Assembly: GCF_019703515.2 (NCBI RefSeq)
Contig: NC_059379.1
Coordinates: 22,185,880 to 22,249,879 of the forward strand
Length of the DNA: 64,000 nucleotides
Source: Myxocyprinus asiaticus
Lineage: Eukaryota > Chordata > Actinopteri > Cypriniformes > Catostomidae
Reading direction: 5' to 3'
Shown here in pieces: positions 44,560 through 56,375 of the stretch (position 1 is its first letter; each line of letters starts with the position of its first letter). The notes under the pieces are model-generated. The model was not told the origin of the DNA and ran no database searches. It saw only the letters and a list, made by a program, of their open reading frames with translations. A program made the position numbers and the translations under genes.

Positions 44560-44690
44560 AGTAACCATGAAACCATGGTTTTACTACAGTACTATTGTAG
44601 TAACCATGGTTAATTGTGTGGTAACTATGTTTTAACTAAATACCATAGTTAAACTATAGTTACTGTAGTGAAACAGAAATTTTTGTAAGG
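44560..44690. repeat. ACCATGGTT-rich palindromic repeat, short copy
   Basis: Same motif set as 35233-35545 ('aaccatggttttactacag', 'gtagtaaccatggttaatt'). Confidence 0.65.
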
Positions 44691-45289
44691 GTAAACAAAA
44701 AGAATTCTAATCATTTTGGTTAAAACCCACAATTTTAACATTATTTACTTCATACCATTGGTCAGCTTGTTGCTGCTGGTTGAGGCACACAACAATGTAA
44801 AGTGAATGTTATCTTCTGTCGCTGATAAACCACTGTCCTTTCTATATTTATTTGTAAACACTCTCATGCTGGTCTCAACCAAGTCTCTAACAAGTCTCCT
44901 TTGGAAGTTTCTTCTCAAAGCAACAATAATGCCCCGCTTACACCGTGATCACACCGTGTGTTCTCACTCAGTTTCAATGAATGCTCATACGACCGGACAT
45001 AAACATGCACACACTCGTAAGGTGAAAGCTCACCGGTGTCATCTTGTGCAACTAGCCAATATGATAGGTTTGGGTGAGAAACAGATCAATATTTAAGTAA
45101 TTTTTTTATCATAAATTCTCCTCCCTGCCTGGTAGGGGGCAATATGCATGAAGAATCACCAAAAACATAAGAAGGAGAATGTGAAAGTGAACTGCAGACT
45201 GACTGAGCAGGGAGGAGAATTTATTGTAAAAAAGGACTTAAGTATTGATCTGTTTCTCACCCACACCTATCATATCACTTCAGAAGATA

Positions 45290-45516
45290 CGGATTTTACC
45301 AACCACTAGAGTCATCTTGAGTACTTTTATGTTGCCCTTATGTGGATTTTGGAGCATCAACATTTTGGCACCCATTCACTTGCATTGTATGGACCTACAG
45401 AGCTGAGAAATTCATCTAAAAATCTTAGTTTGTGTTCAGCAGATGAAAGAAAGTCATAAACATCTGGGAATAAAATGATGAGAGAATTTTCATTTTTGGG
45501 TGAACTAACCCTTTAA
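45290..45516. repeat. Half of a 'tttttgggtgaa' MITE family element
   Basis: Homologous to the right arm of 54599-55597 ('ttgcattgtatggacctaca', 'gaaagaaagtcata') and ends 'gggtgaactaaccctttaag'. The left arm is absent. Confidence 0.6.
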
Positions 45517-45609
45517 GCTCAGTCGACAGCATTTGTGGCATAATGATTACCACAAAAATCTATTTTGACTCATGCCTGCATTTCTTTTAAAAAAGCAAAA
45601 ATCGAGGTT

Positions 45610-45725
45610 GCAGTGAGCAGGGCCATGGCAAGAAGGTGGCACGGGGTGGCAGATGCCACCCTAAAAATGAGCTTTGCCACCCCACTTTCCACACCAACTC
45701 AGACCCAGCTCGCATAGTGGACACT
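45610..45725 (+). repeat. 'GGTGGCAGMTGCCACCC' repeat, copy 1
   Basis: Shares about 110 bp with 57610-57730 in the same orientation, including the dyad 'ggtggcagatgccacc' and 'ctaaaaatgagctttgccac'. Probably the left end of a hAT-type element, since the copy at 57612 starts CAGGGGTGG. Confidence 0.5.
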
Positions 45726-46808
45726 GTGCGCAGCAGCTTAACCTGTCCGTGATGTGCACGTTCCGCACGTTGACAGTGTTCAAGCTTGTTGTGGTCCAGC
45801 TTGTTTACATAGGAAAACAATTCAAAAACAGTGTGGACGGACGAAAAAATGTGTTTGTCGTGAACAGTCCCTAATATACTTAAAATGAATACCGCTTTGA
45901 TTCGACGACCAGAAAGAACCAAATTTCTGTCAGTCTTCACTTTTCATAAACTCTACTTTTTGCCAAAAGAACAAAGCTGCAATCTGTAAAGAAAGACAAT
46001 ATTTTTCTGTCAAGTGTTTGCTTAAGCCTTTTCCATTTTTTAAAGCTCAACGAGCCGGCTTTCAGTGTAAAATTGGGGTCATCAGTTCGAAGACAATTTA
46101 TGAATAATGCTTTAGAAATAGTAAATGTAGCTGCATGGAGGAATTTTATGTAATTTACCTCTAGTCATAAATTGGACGTGGCCCTTTTATGAACCGGAGT
46201 TTTGCAACACCCACTTTCCGGCACTCTCTCGTGTTAGAGACATGAGAAGATACATTGTGTAATATAAAATTTCACACAAAATGCTTATAAATGGCGTTAA
46301 ATATGTGTTCAGAAGAGTTGTAAGTTAAAACTGAGTATTTCTTATGTTTTTTTTTGTTTGTTTGTTTTTTTGCACAAAAACGCTTTTTTTTTTTTAAGTT
46401 TTGTGCACATGTGAGGACTGGGTATGTAAATATAGAATTAATCATATCTTATTTAATGATTTATAGCCCAGAGTGTTTTTCAGTTTAGTGAATAAGTGTA
46501 ATACGTGTTATATGTGAAAATATGAGTGGTATTGCTGAAACCGTTATACATGCCCTTAAAGCCTTGTTAAAAATGCATAGAATGCTTTGAATGATTTAAG
46601 CAAGTATTTAAATGCATAAAATGCTGTAAATTATATAAGCATGTATTAAGGTGATGTATGCTAAAGCGTATGGGTAGGTGAATGCCCTGTTTGTATTTTC
46701 ATTTGACATTAGCCTCTACCGTATTTCATTTCCGTATTCCAGTTTTTGTATTTCATTATTGTATTTCATTTTTGCACTTCATTTTTGTTTTTCATTTCCT
46801 TTTTTATA
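45726..46808. other. Non-coding stretch
   Basis: No gene recognised. Homopolymer T runs at about 46348-46396. Confidence 0.45.
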
Positions 46809-47974
46809 CAGGTGCATCTCAAAAAATTAGAATATTGTGGAAAAGTTCATTTTTTTCTGTAATTTAATTCAAAAAGTGGAACTTTCATATATTCTAGATT
46901 CATTACACATAAAGTGAAATATTTCAAGCCTTTTTTTTTTTTTTTTTTATCTTGATGATTACGGCTTACAGCTCATGGAAATCAAAAATCCAGTATCTCA
47001 AAATATTAGAATAAAGAATTTATAATACAGAAATTGCAACCTTCTGAAAAGTATGTTAATTTATGCACTCAATACTTGGACGGGGCTCCTTTTGCATGAA
47101 TTACTGCATCAATGCGGCGTGGCATGGAGGCAATCAGCCTGTGGCACTGCTGAGGTGTTATGGAAGCCCAGGTTGCTTTGATAGCGGCCTTCAGCTCGTC
47201 TGTATTGTTGGATCTGGTGTCTCTCATTTTCCTCTTGATGATACCCCATAGATTCTCTATGGTGTTCAGGTCAGGCAAGTTGGCTGGCCAGTCAAGCACA
47301 GTAATACCATGGTCAGCAAACCAGTTACTAGAAGTTTTGGCACTGTGGGCAGGTGCCAAGTCCTGCTGGAAAAGGAAATCAGCATCTCCATAAAGCTTGT
47401 CAGCAGATGGAAGCATGAAGTGCTCTAAAATCTCCTGGTAGATGGTTGCATTGACTCTCAACTTGAAAAAACACAGTGGACCAACACCAGCAGATGATAT
47501 GGCACCCCAAATCATCACTGACTGTGGAAACTTCACACTGGACTTTAAGCAACTTGGATTCTGTGCCTCTCCACTCTTCCTCCAGACATTGGGACCTTGA
47601 TTTCCAAATGAAATGCAAAATTGACTTGTCAAGTCAGCAGTCTTTCCCATGATTGTGGTTGTGTGTACTGAACCAGACTGAGAGATTAAAGGCTCAGAAA
47701 AACTTTGCAGGTGTTTTGAGTTAATTAGCTGATTAGAGCTCTTCTCAGGTCGACATTTCTGTATTATAAATTCTTTATTCTAATATTTTGAGATACTGGA
47801 TTTTTGATTTCCATGAGCTGTAAGCCGTAGTCATCAAGATTAAAACAAAAAAAGGCTTGAAATATTTCACTTTATGTATAATGAATCTAGAATATATTAA
47901 AGTTCCACTTTTTGAATTAAATTATGGATTAAATTAACTTTTCCACGATATTTGAATTTTTTGAGATGCACCTG
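46809..47974 (-). mobile_element. Tc1-type transposon with ~220-bp terminal repeats, internally deleted
   Basis: 1,166 bp between TA dinucleotides (46807-46808, 47975-47976). The terminal inverted repeats CAGGTGCATCTCAAAAAATT... extend about 220 bp (46809-47035 and 47753-47974). TA target duplication and the encoded DDE-type transposase place it in Tc1/mariner. Full-length relatives are usually about 1.6-1.7 kb, and the missing part maps to the 5' half of the transposase. Confidence 0.92.
47069..47650 (-). pseudogene. Tc1 transposase lacking the DNA-binding half
   Basis: 193 aa, open. The C-terminal two thirds are typical Tc1 catalytic domain: 'SVMIWGAISSAGVGPL', second catalytic Asp in 'FLFQQDLAPAHS', third acidic residue in 'NLPDLNTIENLWGIIKRKM' (34 residues between them, DD34E), and the usual end 'AKGAPSKY'. 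Family members have about 340 aa with two N-terminal helix-turn-helix motifs; both are absent. The first eight residues look like a normal transposase start, then sequence just after the first catalytic Asp follows ('SQFCISFGNQGPNVW'). So an in-frame deletion joined start codon to catalytic core, removing the first Asp. No strand transfer is expected. Confidence 0.9.
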
Positions 47975-48344
47975 TATATATACGGCCTCATCAACCGCTG
48001 ATTTTTTTTTTTTTTTTTTTTTACAATTTTAAGAATAAAATGATAAAACATATTTTTGTATCCTGTGGTGATTATTTTCAACCCACCGGCTACATATATA
48101 TTACTAAAAATTAATTTGGCCTTCCAGGGCCACTGTCTTGTTCTAGTCTTAGTACTGTTTTAAGCAACCATGCATTATAATAGATTTTTTGGGCAGAGAA
48201 AACACTTAACATGAAAATTGTGTATTTTTCCTTTCTCCTTGATCACAGTGTCATTGTTATAGCAGTAAATAGGATTTATCACAAGGAAATGTAAGACAAT
48301 CAAATTAACTAAACCTGTTCTGAACTGTACTTTTGTGCTAAAAG

Positions 48345-49697
48345 CAGGGTTGTGCACCATTCAGAATTGAATGAGGAATGCCAATTCAATTCCTGAATTT
48401 GGTCTGAATTAGAGGCTGTAGAATTGCAATTCGAATTTGAATTTAAGGAAGTAGAATTGAAACGGAAGGTTATTTTTTGATAATAAATTTGATTTTTCAG
48501 GAAACATGTTATAATATTATCACATGCATAACAAATGGGGTATTTCAAGAAACATTACTGTGAGAAAAAAAACAAAAACAATGAAAGTTATACTTTATTA
48601 CTGTAGTTTTACGGCGCATGTAATGCATCTCAATGCAGCTTTTTAATTACAACATATTTAGATTATTTTTAAGTCAAACCAACAAGCACAGCAGCAAGTT
48701 GGTTTAATGCATTTAAGTTTAAATTGACTTACACAAAAAAGTTAATGTGGTTCAGTCCCATTCTACCTCTTCCCAGCATGCACTTGGGCATGGATATAAT
48801 ATGGTTGCATTGTTTGGTCATTTGCATTGTTTTATTTACATTTTTGTTGTTTATTTTGTTGTCACAGTAGGTTGTTACTTGTTTTATGATGTCAGGATGA
48901 GTTTGTTTCTCTAATAAAATGATTAATTTATTGATTGTTAACCTTGTCAGGTTTTATGTACCAAAGGTCGAGGTCTGTGCATGGCATTTTAACATATTTT
49001 ATATGTTTGTTTTTTCCTCATAAGTGTTCATGTGATGAGTAAAAATGTGATATTATTGGTTTAAGACATCACTTTCCATGAACTATATGTTTATAGAAAT
49101 GTTAAGATGAGATCTTGAGATGCTCAGAATATGTAACAGTTTAAAACCATGTAAATAAAGGAAGAAACTGTCGTAGAACAAAGTTCACAGAGTTTAAGAA
49201 ATATTTGGAAATTTAACTTAATTTAAATATGTAAAATGTTCAAAATGTAAAATTAATATTTAATATGTAAAACTAATATGTAATGTCATGGCAGGTTGAC
49301 ATTTTAAGTTCAGTTAATTAAAGTTAAAGTTTAAGTTCATTCATTCAACTTAAAATAAATCAATGCAAATCTAATTTCTTTATGTTGTAAAAAAACGTAA
49401 CTTTTTACAGTTTTAATAATCAATGGTAAATATAATAAAATGTAATAATGTTTGAAATGCCACCTATAGAAATGTGTATTTCATTTATTTCACTATATTT
49501 AATACATTTTTATTTATGGACCATGGTGGAAGAACACTTCTTTCCCAGAATGCTCTAATTTTCTCATTATATTAAACAAACAATAGATTCAAATTTTGAA
49601 TAAAGTTTCATTTGAAAAACTGCCCACTGTTCTTTGCAAACACTGTGGTACTGCAAAAACAAAATCTATTTTGATGGCTGTGTTAATTTTAGCTTTA

Positions 49698-49743
<46 letters not shown>

Positions 49744-50030
49744 TAGATGTTATGTCTAAAAAGTTTAAAAATGAAATTCTATCTACTGTGGAATAAATAG
49801 GCACACTTGGTCAAACATAATAACATAATTATTTGTCACAAAATGAGTATTGGACAAATAAAAGTCCAAGTAGTGACTGTTTTGACTGTTTTTACAGTGA
49901 CAATTTTGAATTTTTTTTAATTGTAATTTGGTAAATTCCACTTCCTATCATTCAAATTTAAATTCTTGTGGGGTGTGGCCAATTCAATTAAAATTCCAAC
50001 TCATGAAATTCTGAATTTTGCACTACCCTG
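48345..50030. mobile_element. Non-autonomous hAT-type transposon
   Basis: 1,686 bp with ends CAGGGTTGTGCACCATTCAG and (complement) CAGGGTAGTGCAAAATTCAG. Flanked by gctaaaag (48337-48344) and gctaaaat (50031-50038), an 8-bp duplication with one mismatch. The interior is A+T-rich with an (ATT)n run (49697-49744) and no transposase. Confidence 0.85.
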
Positions 50031-50038
50031 GCTAAAAT

Positions 50039-50926
50039 TTCTGCAGATTTTCTAACCGTCATATCTCTCTCTTCCAGAACGAGCACTGACATATGCAATG
50101 CAATGTAACGTGATGTCATTAATAGGTTTGTTTACTGGTGTTTTGAAGTCACAATAATGAAAATCATGCACTCAGCTGCTGTTTGTTTGCCAAAACTCTC
50201 CTGCTTCTAACAGAAAGCATGACAGAAAACGTCTGTAAAATGTAGCAACAGTCCATATCTCACACAACTCGTGCAAAAAGTGTGTGTTTCAAGTCTATTT
50301 CTCTCAATTAGTGAAAAGTTTTCAGCAGTTTGGGTGTGAGACGCTAAAAGACAAATTGCATCCTGTATTGATTTTCATACAAAACACGATTGTTTTCCCT
50401 TAAATACAGAATGTTTCCATATTATACGAGACAGTTGGCATCTCTACATAGGCCTAAGATTATTTCAGTAGTAAAAGTTGACTATTTCAAATCCAACTGA
50501 TTGCAAACAGAGCTGTAATGCGATTTTATAATATTCTGCAGCCTACTCTCTAAGATTGACGACCGGCGCAAGTTCTATCCATAAACACATTTCTTTCTCC
50601 TATCCTTGGCACAAATCTTCATTCAGATCTATTCACGAGTTTTGGAGTCCGGTCTCAGAGCTGGCAGAACAAGGGGCAGGCCACAGCCTGTATCAATATT
50701 ACATTTGTGCAGGAGATTGCACTGCATTCAGCGGGAGAATAGATCTCAAAAGTCAATATAGCGAGCAACAGTTAACAGCCTCTCCAAGTGACTCACAATA
50801 CAGTGCCTACTCAAGCGCTTCAGTGCAGTCTGCTGATGTTATATACGCTGACTGTTAAAATATAAATGATATGCTAGACTGAGCTCATGTTGCTCTTCTG
50901 ATTTCAGGAGCTTGTGTGTCTGTGTG

Positions 50927-50995
<69 letters not shown>

Positions 50996-52015
50996 TGCAT
51001 TAGCCTAAATGTCTCCAAAGCTATTTGGGCCAAATGTAATTTCACAATGTGGCCCCTCAATAAGCAACCTGGATTCATAGTGTTCTGATAAAATGATACC
51101 ACAGGCTGAAAAGTTAACTGCTGTCACGTTCACCTTGCCATTGCACGTATCAATGCAGCTTCTTCTGTATCGATTCAGCAGCACTTTGAAAGTTTGAGGG
51201 TAGCCACATCTATCCCGTGATGTAAACTGGCAGTTTCATCACTTGAACAGTAGTAGATCACCACATTTAAAATGGATGAGAGACTGTTGTTACCACCAGA
51301 AAAACTAAAATCTAAAATATGGGTGCATTTTGCAAAAACACGTCAGTCTCTGGAGTTAGACATGACTCACGCAATATACCAACCCTGCAAAACTAAAGTG
51401 AAGTACTGAAAGTGAAGAGCCTCCATGTACATATGTCAAGATGAAGTCTGCGATGTGTACTTCTTTACTCTCAGCGAGGTGTGGAAAATTCTAAAGATCT
51501 GAAGTGGAGGCATCACGGATTTCACATGCAATGGTGAGTTAGACTAACTTAAGAAAATACAATTAGTGCAGTGCTACTGTAATATGATTTTCACTTGATT
51601 TTAGCACAGCATATTTTGTGTATTTATAAATGTGTCCTAAAATATGGGCTTTTTGAGTTTATTAAATTACTAATTACAGTTTGATAAGACAAAAAGTGGC
51701 TTTAGAAGACAATATATTTATTTACTTATTATTGAACATAAGCCAGTCATTGACCTACAGTACACAGCAATCCATAATGCATTTGAATTAGATAATCAGA
51801 CAAAAATAGATTTATTATAAAGGCTTTTCTAAGGACGCCTCAAAGTACACATGTGTCAAGTTAAATAAATGTATTTAATTTCTTGTTTGCATAAACTCAA
51901 CTTTGATCGTAACATCCTCAGTCAAGTGAAAAATGTGCAAAAACATTTTGATTGCAAATCAACTTAGCATAAATGTAGTGCCATAAATAATACAAAAATA
52001 ATCATATATCACATA

Positions 52016-52055
<40 letters not shown>

Positions 52056-52302
52056 GATAAAACATTTTGTTGGAGTCTTTTTTTACTTATCCATTAATTG
52101 TCAAAAGGCAGAAATAAAACAATAATTAAAAATTGCTTCTGCATATTGGTTATATCAGACATTTAAAGATAAAAATAATAAATAAAAAACTGTGTAATAG
52201 AAAAAAAAAAAAAAAAAATCAGTATATCTCTGCCCTATATGCCTGTATACACCATTCCTGGGGGGAAGGGATGTGGGATTATAAATCAGAACCAAATTTA
52301 TT
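50039..52302. other. Non-coding stretch with GT and ATT microsatellites
   Basis: (GT)n at 50912-50995 and (ATT)n at 52017-52055. A 100-aa frame at 50556-50858 lies in locally less A+T-rich DNA but has no recognisable domain. No gene assigned. Confidence 0.5.
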
Positions 52303-52716
52303 TGTCATGTGTATTTTGTTGGTACATGTTTTTCATGTCTTTTATTTTGAAAATCTAGTTCCTGTTTCATGTCATGTGGTTCCCTTGTCATGTGATTTCA
52401 TGTTTCCCTCTATGTTCATGTGTCTTGTTTTCATTGGTTTATTGTCTTGTTATCTTGTTCTTAATGTTTATTGCTTATCTTTGTCATGTGTTCTCCCATG
52501 TCATGTATTTAACCATGTTTTCCATGGTCCATTGTCAGGTATTGTTTGATGTATCTTTGGTTGTGAGTCCAAGTTTATGTCTAAGTCAAGTTTATGTCAA
52601 AGTCAAGTTTATGTTTCATTCATGTTTGAAGTTAGGGTTTTGGGATTACACATTGGAATAAATTTGAACTTGGGTTCTATACTCCATCGTCATTGCCAGC
52701 GCCAGCCATCATTACA
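52303..52716 (+). mobile_element. Solo LTR, family S, copy 2
   Basis: 414 bp, TGTCATG...CATTACA, flanked by the perfect 5-bp duplication TTATT (52298-52302, 52717-52721). It carries TATTTAA ('tcatgtatttaaccatg') and AATAAA ('ttggaataaatttg') in the expected order. It aligns with the minus strand of 39072-39529. No internal coding region. Confidence 0.85.
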
Positions 52717-52721
52717 TTATT

Positions 52722-53093
52722 TTATCAAGAGTTCTTATGAAACTGCCTTTCATACGAAGCACTCTATTTTAACATGTGCCACAAAAACACGAACCTTCCA
52801 CAATTATGCTGATCAAAGTCAAATGGTAAATATCATGTCTTCCTCAAAGAGCTGTGCTATAGTTTGCCGTGCCACTTTCTTACCCTGAATATTTAGTTTG
52901 TGGGACTCATTCATCATCAAACTCTTTGAAGATCAGCAGGTGAGGAGGCTGCCAGGCTGTTTTAAATGCAGCATTTGCCTCCGGTTTGTCTGCATGTCTG
53001 ACGTCCTGTTTGCTTTTAACTCTGCTGTCAGCCTGGGTACAAAGCATACACCTTCACATTTAAGAGAAATAATCCAATAAAATCAGCTTCACC
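52722..53093. other. Non-coding gap
   Basis: No gene recognised; the frames are short and without domains. Confidence 0.4.
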
Positions 53094-53283
53094 AAAACTA
53101 TAAAATAGAGGCAGGATTATATCAGTTTTCACACAGCCTGTTTATCTGTGTTTTACTTTATAATGGCCACATTTGTATTATTTAAAAAAAAACTATAAAA
53201 TAGAGGCAGGATTATATCAGTTTTCACACAGCCTGTTTATCTGTGTTTTACTTTTTAATGGCCACATTTGTATTATTTAAAAA
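53094..53283. repeat. 95-bp tandem duplication
   Basis: Two almost identical units begin 'aaaactataaaatagaggca' at 53094 and 53189 and end in an A-run. They differ by very few bases, so the duplication is recent. Confidence 0.85.
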
Positions 53284-53343
53284 AAATAAAAAAAAATCAA
53301 TAAAACATCTCTCAAAACAGTTTTTTTTTATTTTTGTTTTTTT

Positions 53344-53731
53344 ATTTTTTTTTTATCCCCTTTTCTCCCCAATTTGGCATGCCCAATTCCCACTACTTAC
53401 TACTTCCTCATGGTGGCGTTGTTACTCACCTCAATCTGGGTGGCAGAGGACAAGTCTCAGTTGCCTGCGCTTCTGAGATAGTCAATCCGCACATCTCATC
53501 AGGTGGCTCGCCGTGCATGACACCACGGAGACTCACAGCATGTGGAGGCTCATGCTATTCTCCGCGATCCATTGAGAGCGAGAACCACTAATCGCGACCA
53601 CGAGGAGGTTACCCCTTGTGACAATACCCTCCCTAGCAACCGGGCCAATTTGGTTGCTTAGGAGACCTGGTTGGAGTCACTCTACACACCTTGGATTCGA
53701 ACTCACGAATCCAGGGGTGGTAGTCAGTGTC
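53344..53731 (-). repeat. tRNA-derived SINE, 5'-truncated
   Basis: Minus-strand copy of the SINE at 36459, with its tail at the left ('ccccttttctccccaatttg') and a B box near 53692-53705 (complement of ggattcgaact). The copy stops in the region between the boxes, so the A box is missing and RNA polymerase III transcription is unlikely. Confidence 0.8.
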
Positions 53732-54490
53732 AAAACGGCTATTGTAAGCTTTGGTACACTGTCTAAACCTCAGGTTGCGGCAGTGTTGTTATTAGAATAC
53801 CATAATGGGGTGGGCAAATGATAATTTTTTTTTTTTTTTTTTTTTTTTTTACCAGGAAAATGATTATGCCATTTTAAATCTACAAACTACAATTTCTGCA
53901 ATGCAAAATAGACTCAGATAAGTTTACCAAAGCTATGGTAATGCACACCTTACCTTACATAGCAGAATGACAGCATGCAGCATACTGTAACACCAAGGAT
54001 TTTACACTTGTTTACACTTGGTCACTTCATGGGTTTTTACTGATCAGATTACTATCCAAATAAATAAGCCCATTTCATTTACACTTGGCCACATCAGTGT
54101 GTCTCCACCAAACACATATAAATCAGATCTTCAATTCCCACACTATATGCAACTAAAACAGAGTTTACTTCCGTGATTATGCTAATGCCGGGCAGCAGAT
54201 TTAAAAGATGTGATTCATTATTTGATTCCAAGTGACTTTACCCAGTGCTTGTGTGTGTCTGTGTGTGTGCGCGCTGCGTATTTTTCCTCAGCGGCTTGTC
54301 GTAGTTACTGTAAGATGTGTCAACTGTGCTTATTGTCAGTGCTATGTTTCAGTTTCGCCAATGATTTGCATCACTTTTGGGCAGATTTTTAAGCTTTAAA
54401 GTGAGTCAATGTCAAATGCCATGGTATTGAAAAGATGCACTGGGAAATTTATTAAAAATAAAAAATTATCCTTTGTGTTCTGCATAAAAT

Positions 54491-54533
<43 letters not shown>

Positions 54534-54598
54534 GTATTTGGAATGACACAAGGGTGAGTACATTATGACAGAATTTTGATTATTGGGTGAGGTATAAA
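53732..54598. other. Non-coding stretch
   Basis: T-run at 53825-53850 and (AAT)n at 54491-54530. 54537-54593 resembles the terminus of another 'gggtga' MITE. No gene. Confidence 0.45.
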
Positions 54599-55597
54599 AA
54601 GGATAGTTCACCCAAAAATGAAAATTCTCTCATCATTTACTCACCCTTATACCATCCCAGAAGTGTATGACTTTCTTCCACAGAACACAAATGACATTTT
54701 TTTTAAGAATATCTCAGTTCTGTAGATTCATACAATACAAGTAAATGGTGTCCAGATATTTGAAGCTCTAAAAAGGATATAAATTCAGCATAAAAGTAAT
54801 CCATAAGACTCCAGTGGTTTAATCTATGTATTCTGAAGCGATCCATTTGGTTCTGGATGGGAACAGACCAAAACATAGTTCCCTTTTCACTGCAATCTTG
54901 CCATTGCAGTCTCTAGGTATGATCAAGATTTCAAGCTTGATTACACTTCCTAGTGCTTGACACATTTGAAGAGCGCTAGACCAGAACCCTTCTAATAGGG
55001 GAGCCTACAAGCTTAGCCTAAAATAGCATAATGCGGCGCTCCTATGGGCATTCTATGGGCTGTACACTGCCGTGGAGACAAGAGGTCATTCTTTTTGAAT
55101 GAATGTCTATGGAGGAGATGCCTCAGTGTGCTGAATAAACTGCTTTTGAGAGGAACCAGCTCATCACTTAATGAACTGACTGCCTTTCAGCTAATCTTCA
55201 ACATGTTTTACACTTAACATTACTTTTGGAATGAACTGTGTGTGGAGTTTACTATGATAAATTGATGGTGTAATCAAGCTTGAAATCATGATCACTGTCA
55301 AGATGTACAGTGAAAAAGGAGTTACATTTTGGTCTGTTCTCACCCAAAGGAAACTGGATCACTTCAGAAGACACTAATGACGATTTAACCCATGGAGTTT
55401 GATGGATTATATTTATGATTACTTGATCTGCTTTTTGGACCTTCAAAGTTCTGGCCACCATTCGCTTGCATTGTATGGACCTATAGAGCTGAGATATTCT
55501 TCGAAAAATCTTTGTGTTCTGCAGAAGAAAGAAAGTCATACACTTAGATGGCATGAGGGTGAGTAAATTATGAGATAATTTTCATTTTTGGGTGAAT
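54599..55597. mobile_element. Long-armed foldback MITE
   Basis: Arms of about 350 bp (54599-54955 and about 55240-55597) are reverse complements at roughly 80% by eye, starting 'ggatagttcacccaaaaatg' and containing 'gtgtatgactttcttc' and 'aagcttgattacac' in both. The ~280-bp centre has no coding frame. Related half-elements lie at 37240-37560, 45290-45516 and 20735-20803. Confidence 0.8.
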
Positions 55598-56327
55598 TTG
55601 CTAATCCTGTCACCATGTGAAACACTTTTAAAATTGTCAATAATCTATTGGAGAAAAACACTGCCCTCCAAAGATAGTGTTGAGACCGTCACCGAACAGT
55701 AGAGCAACAGATCTTCTCAAGACTGTCAAAGACAACTGTAGCAAAATAGCACCGTTGACTGACAACTATTATAAATCGGAATGGCTTTAAACCGTAATGA
55801 TCAGTTTCAACTACTACACAATGAGAAAGTGCAAAATGACTGATAGGCAGAAAGTGCTGTCACAGAAACCAGTATCCATGTATCTCAGGAGACTTATTTC
55901 AATTACATCTTTCAGGGATTAGGAACATTTTCTGCATACAATTCCATAAAAAAATTGCTTACAGCACCTTTCAGCTAAAACTTAAATTTTTATGATTTTC
56001 TAGTGGGTGGGCAGATGCACTAAACCAGTATTTTCATGTACATTATTTATATACATCATATTCTAATCCCAACCAGATACAAGAAACATTATATGGGAGG
56101 ATATCTCCAACCTACATAAAAAGTTAAAAAAAATCTTTAGCCTACAAGCTATTCCAAAGTTAAACTAATTTACAGTTACTTTGATGTTGGCTTGATAAAG
56201 CCTTGTCTGAAAGTTTAATCTAGTTTTAAAAGTTTGATGGATATACAGACATTAAGGTAAGGCAAACAGCTAGCTAGATATTCAGACTGTCACATAGGTA
56301 GTCAGAAAAACTGTCGGATAGAAAAGA

Positions 56328-56375
<48 letters not shown>

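Noticed and set aside
50839..51102. Thr/His-repeat frame
   Set aside because: Translation of a (GT)n microsatellite.
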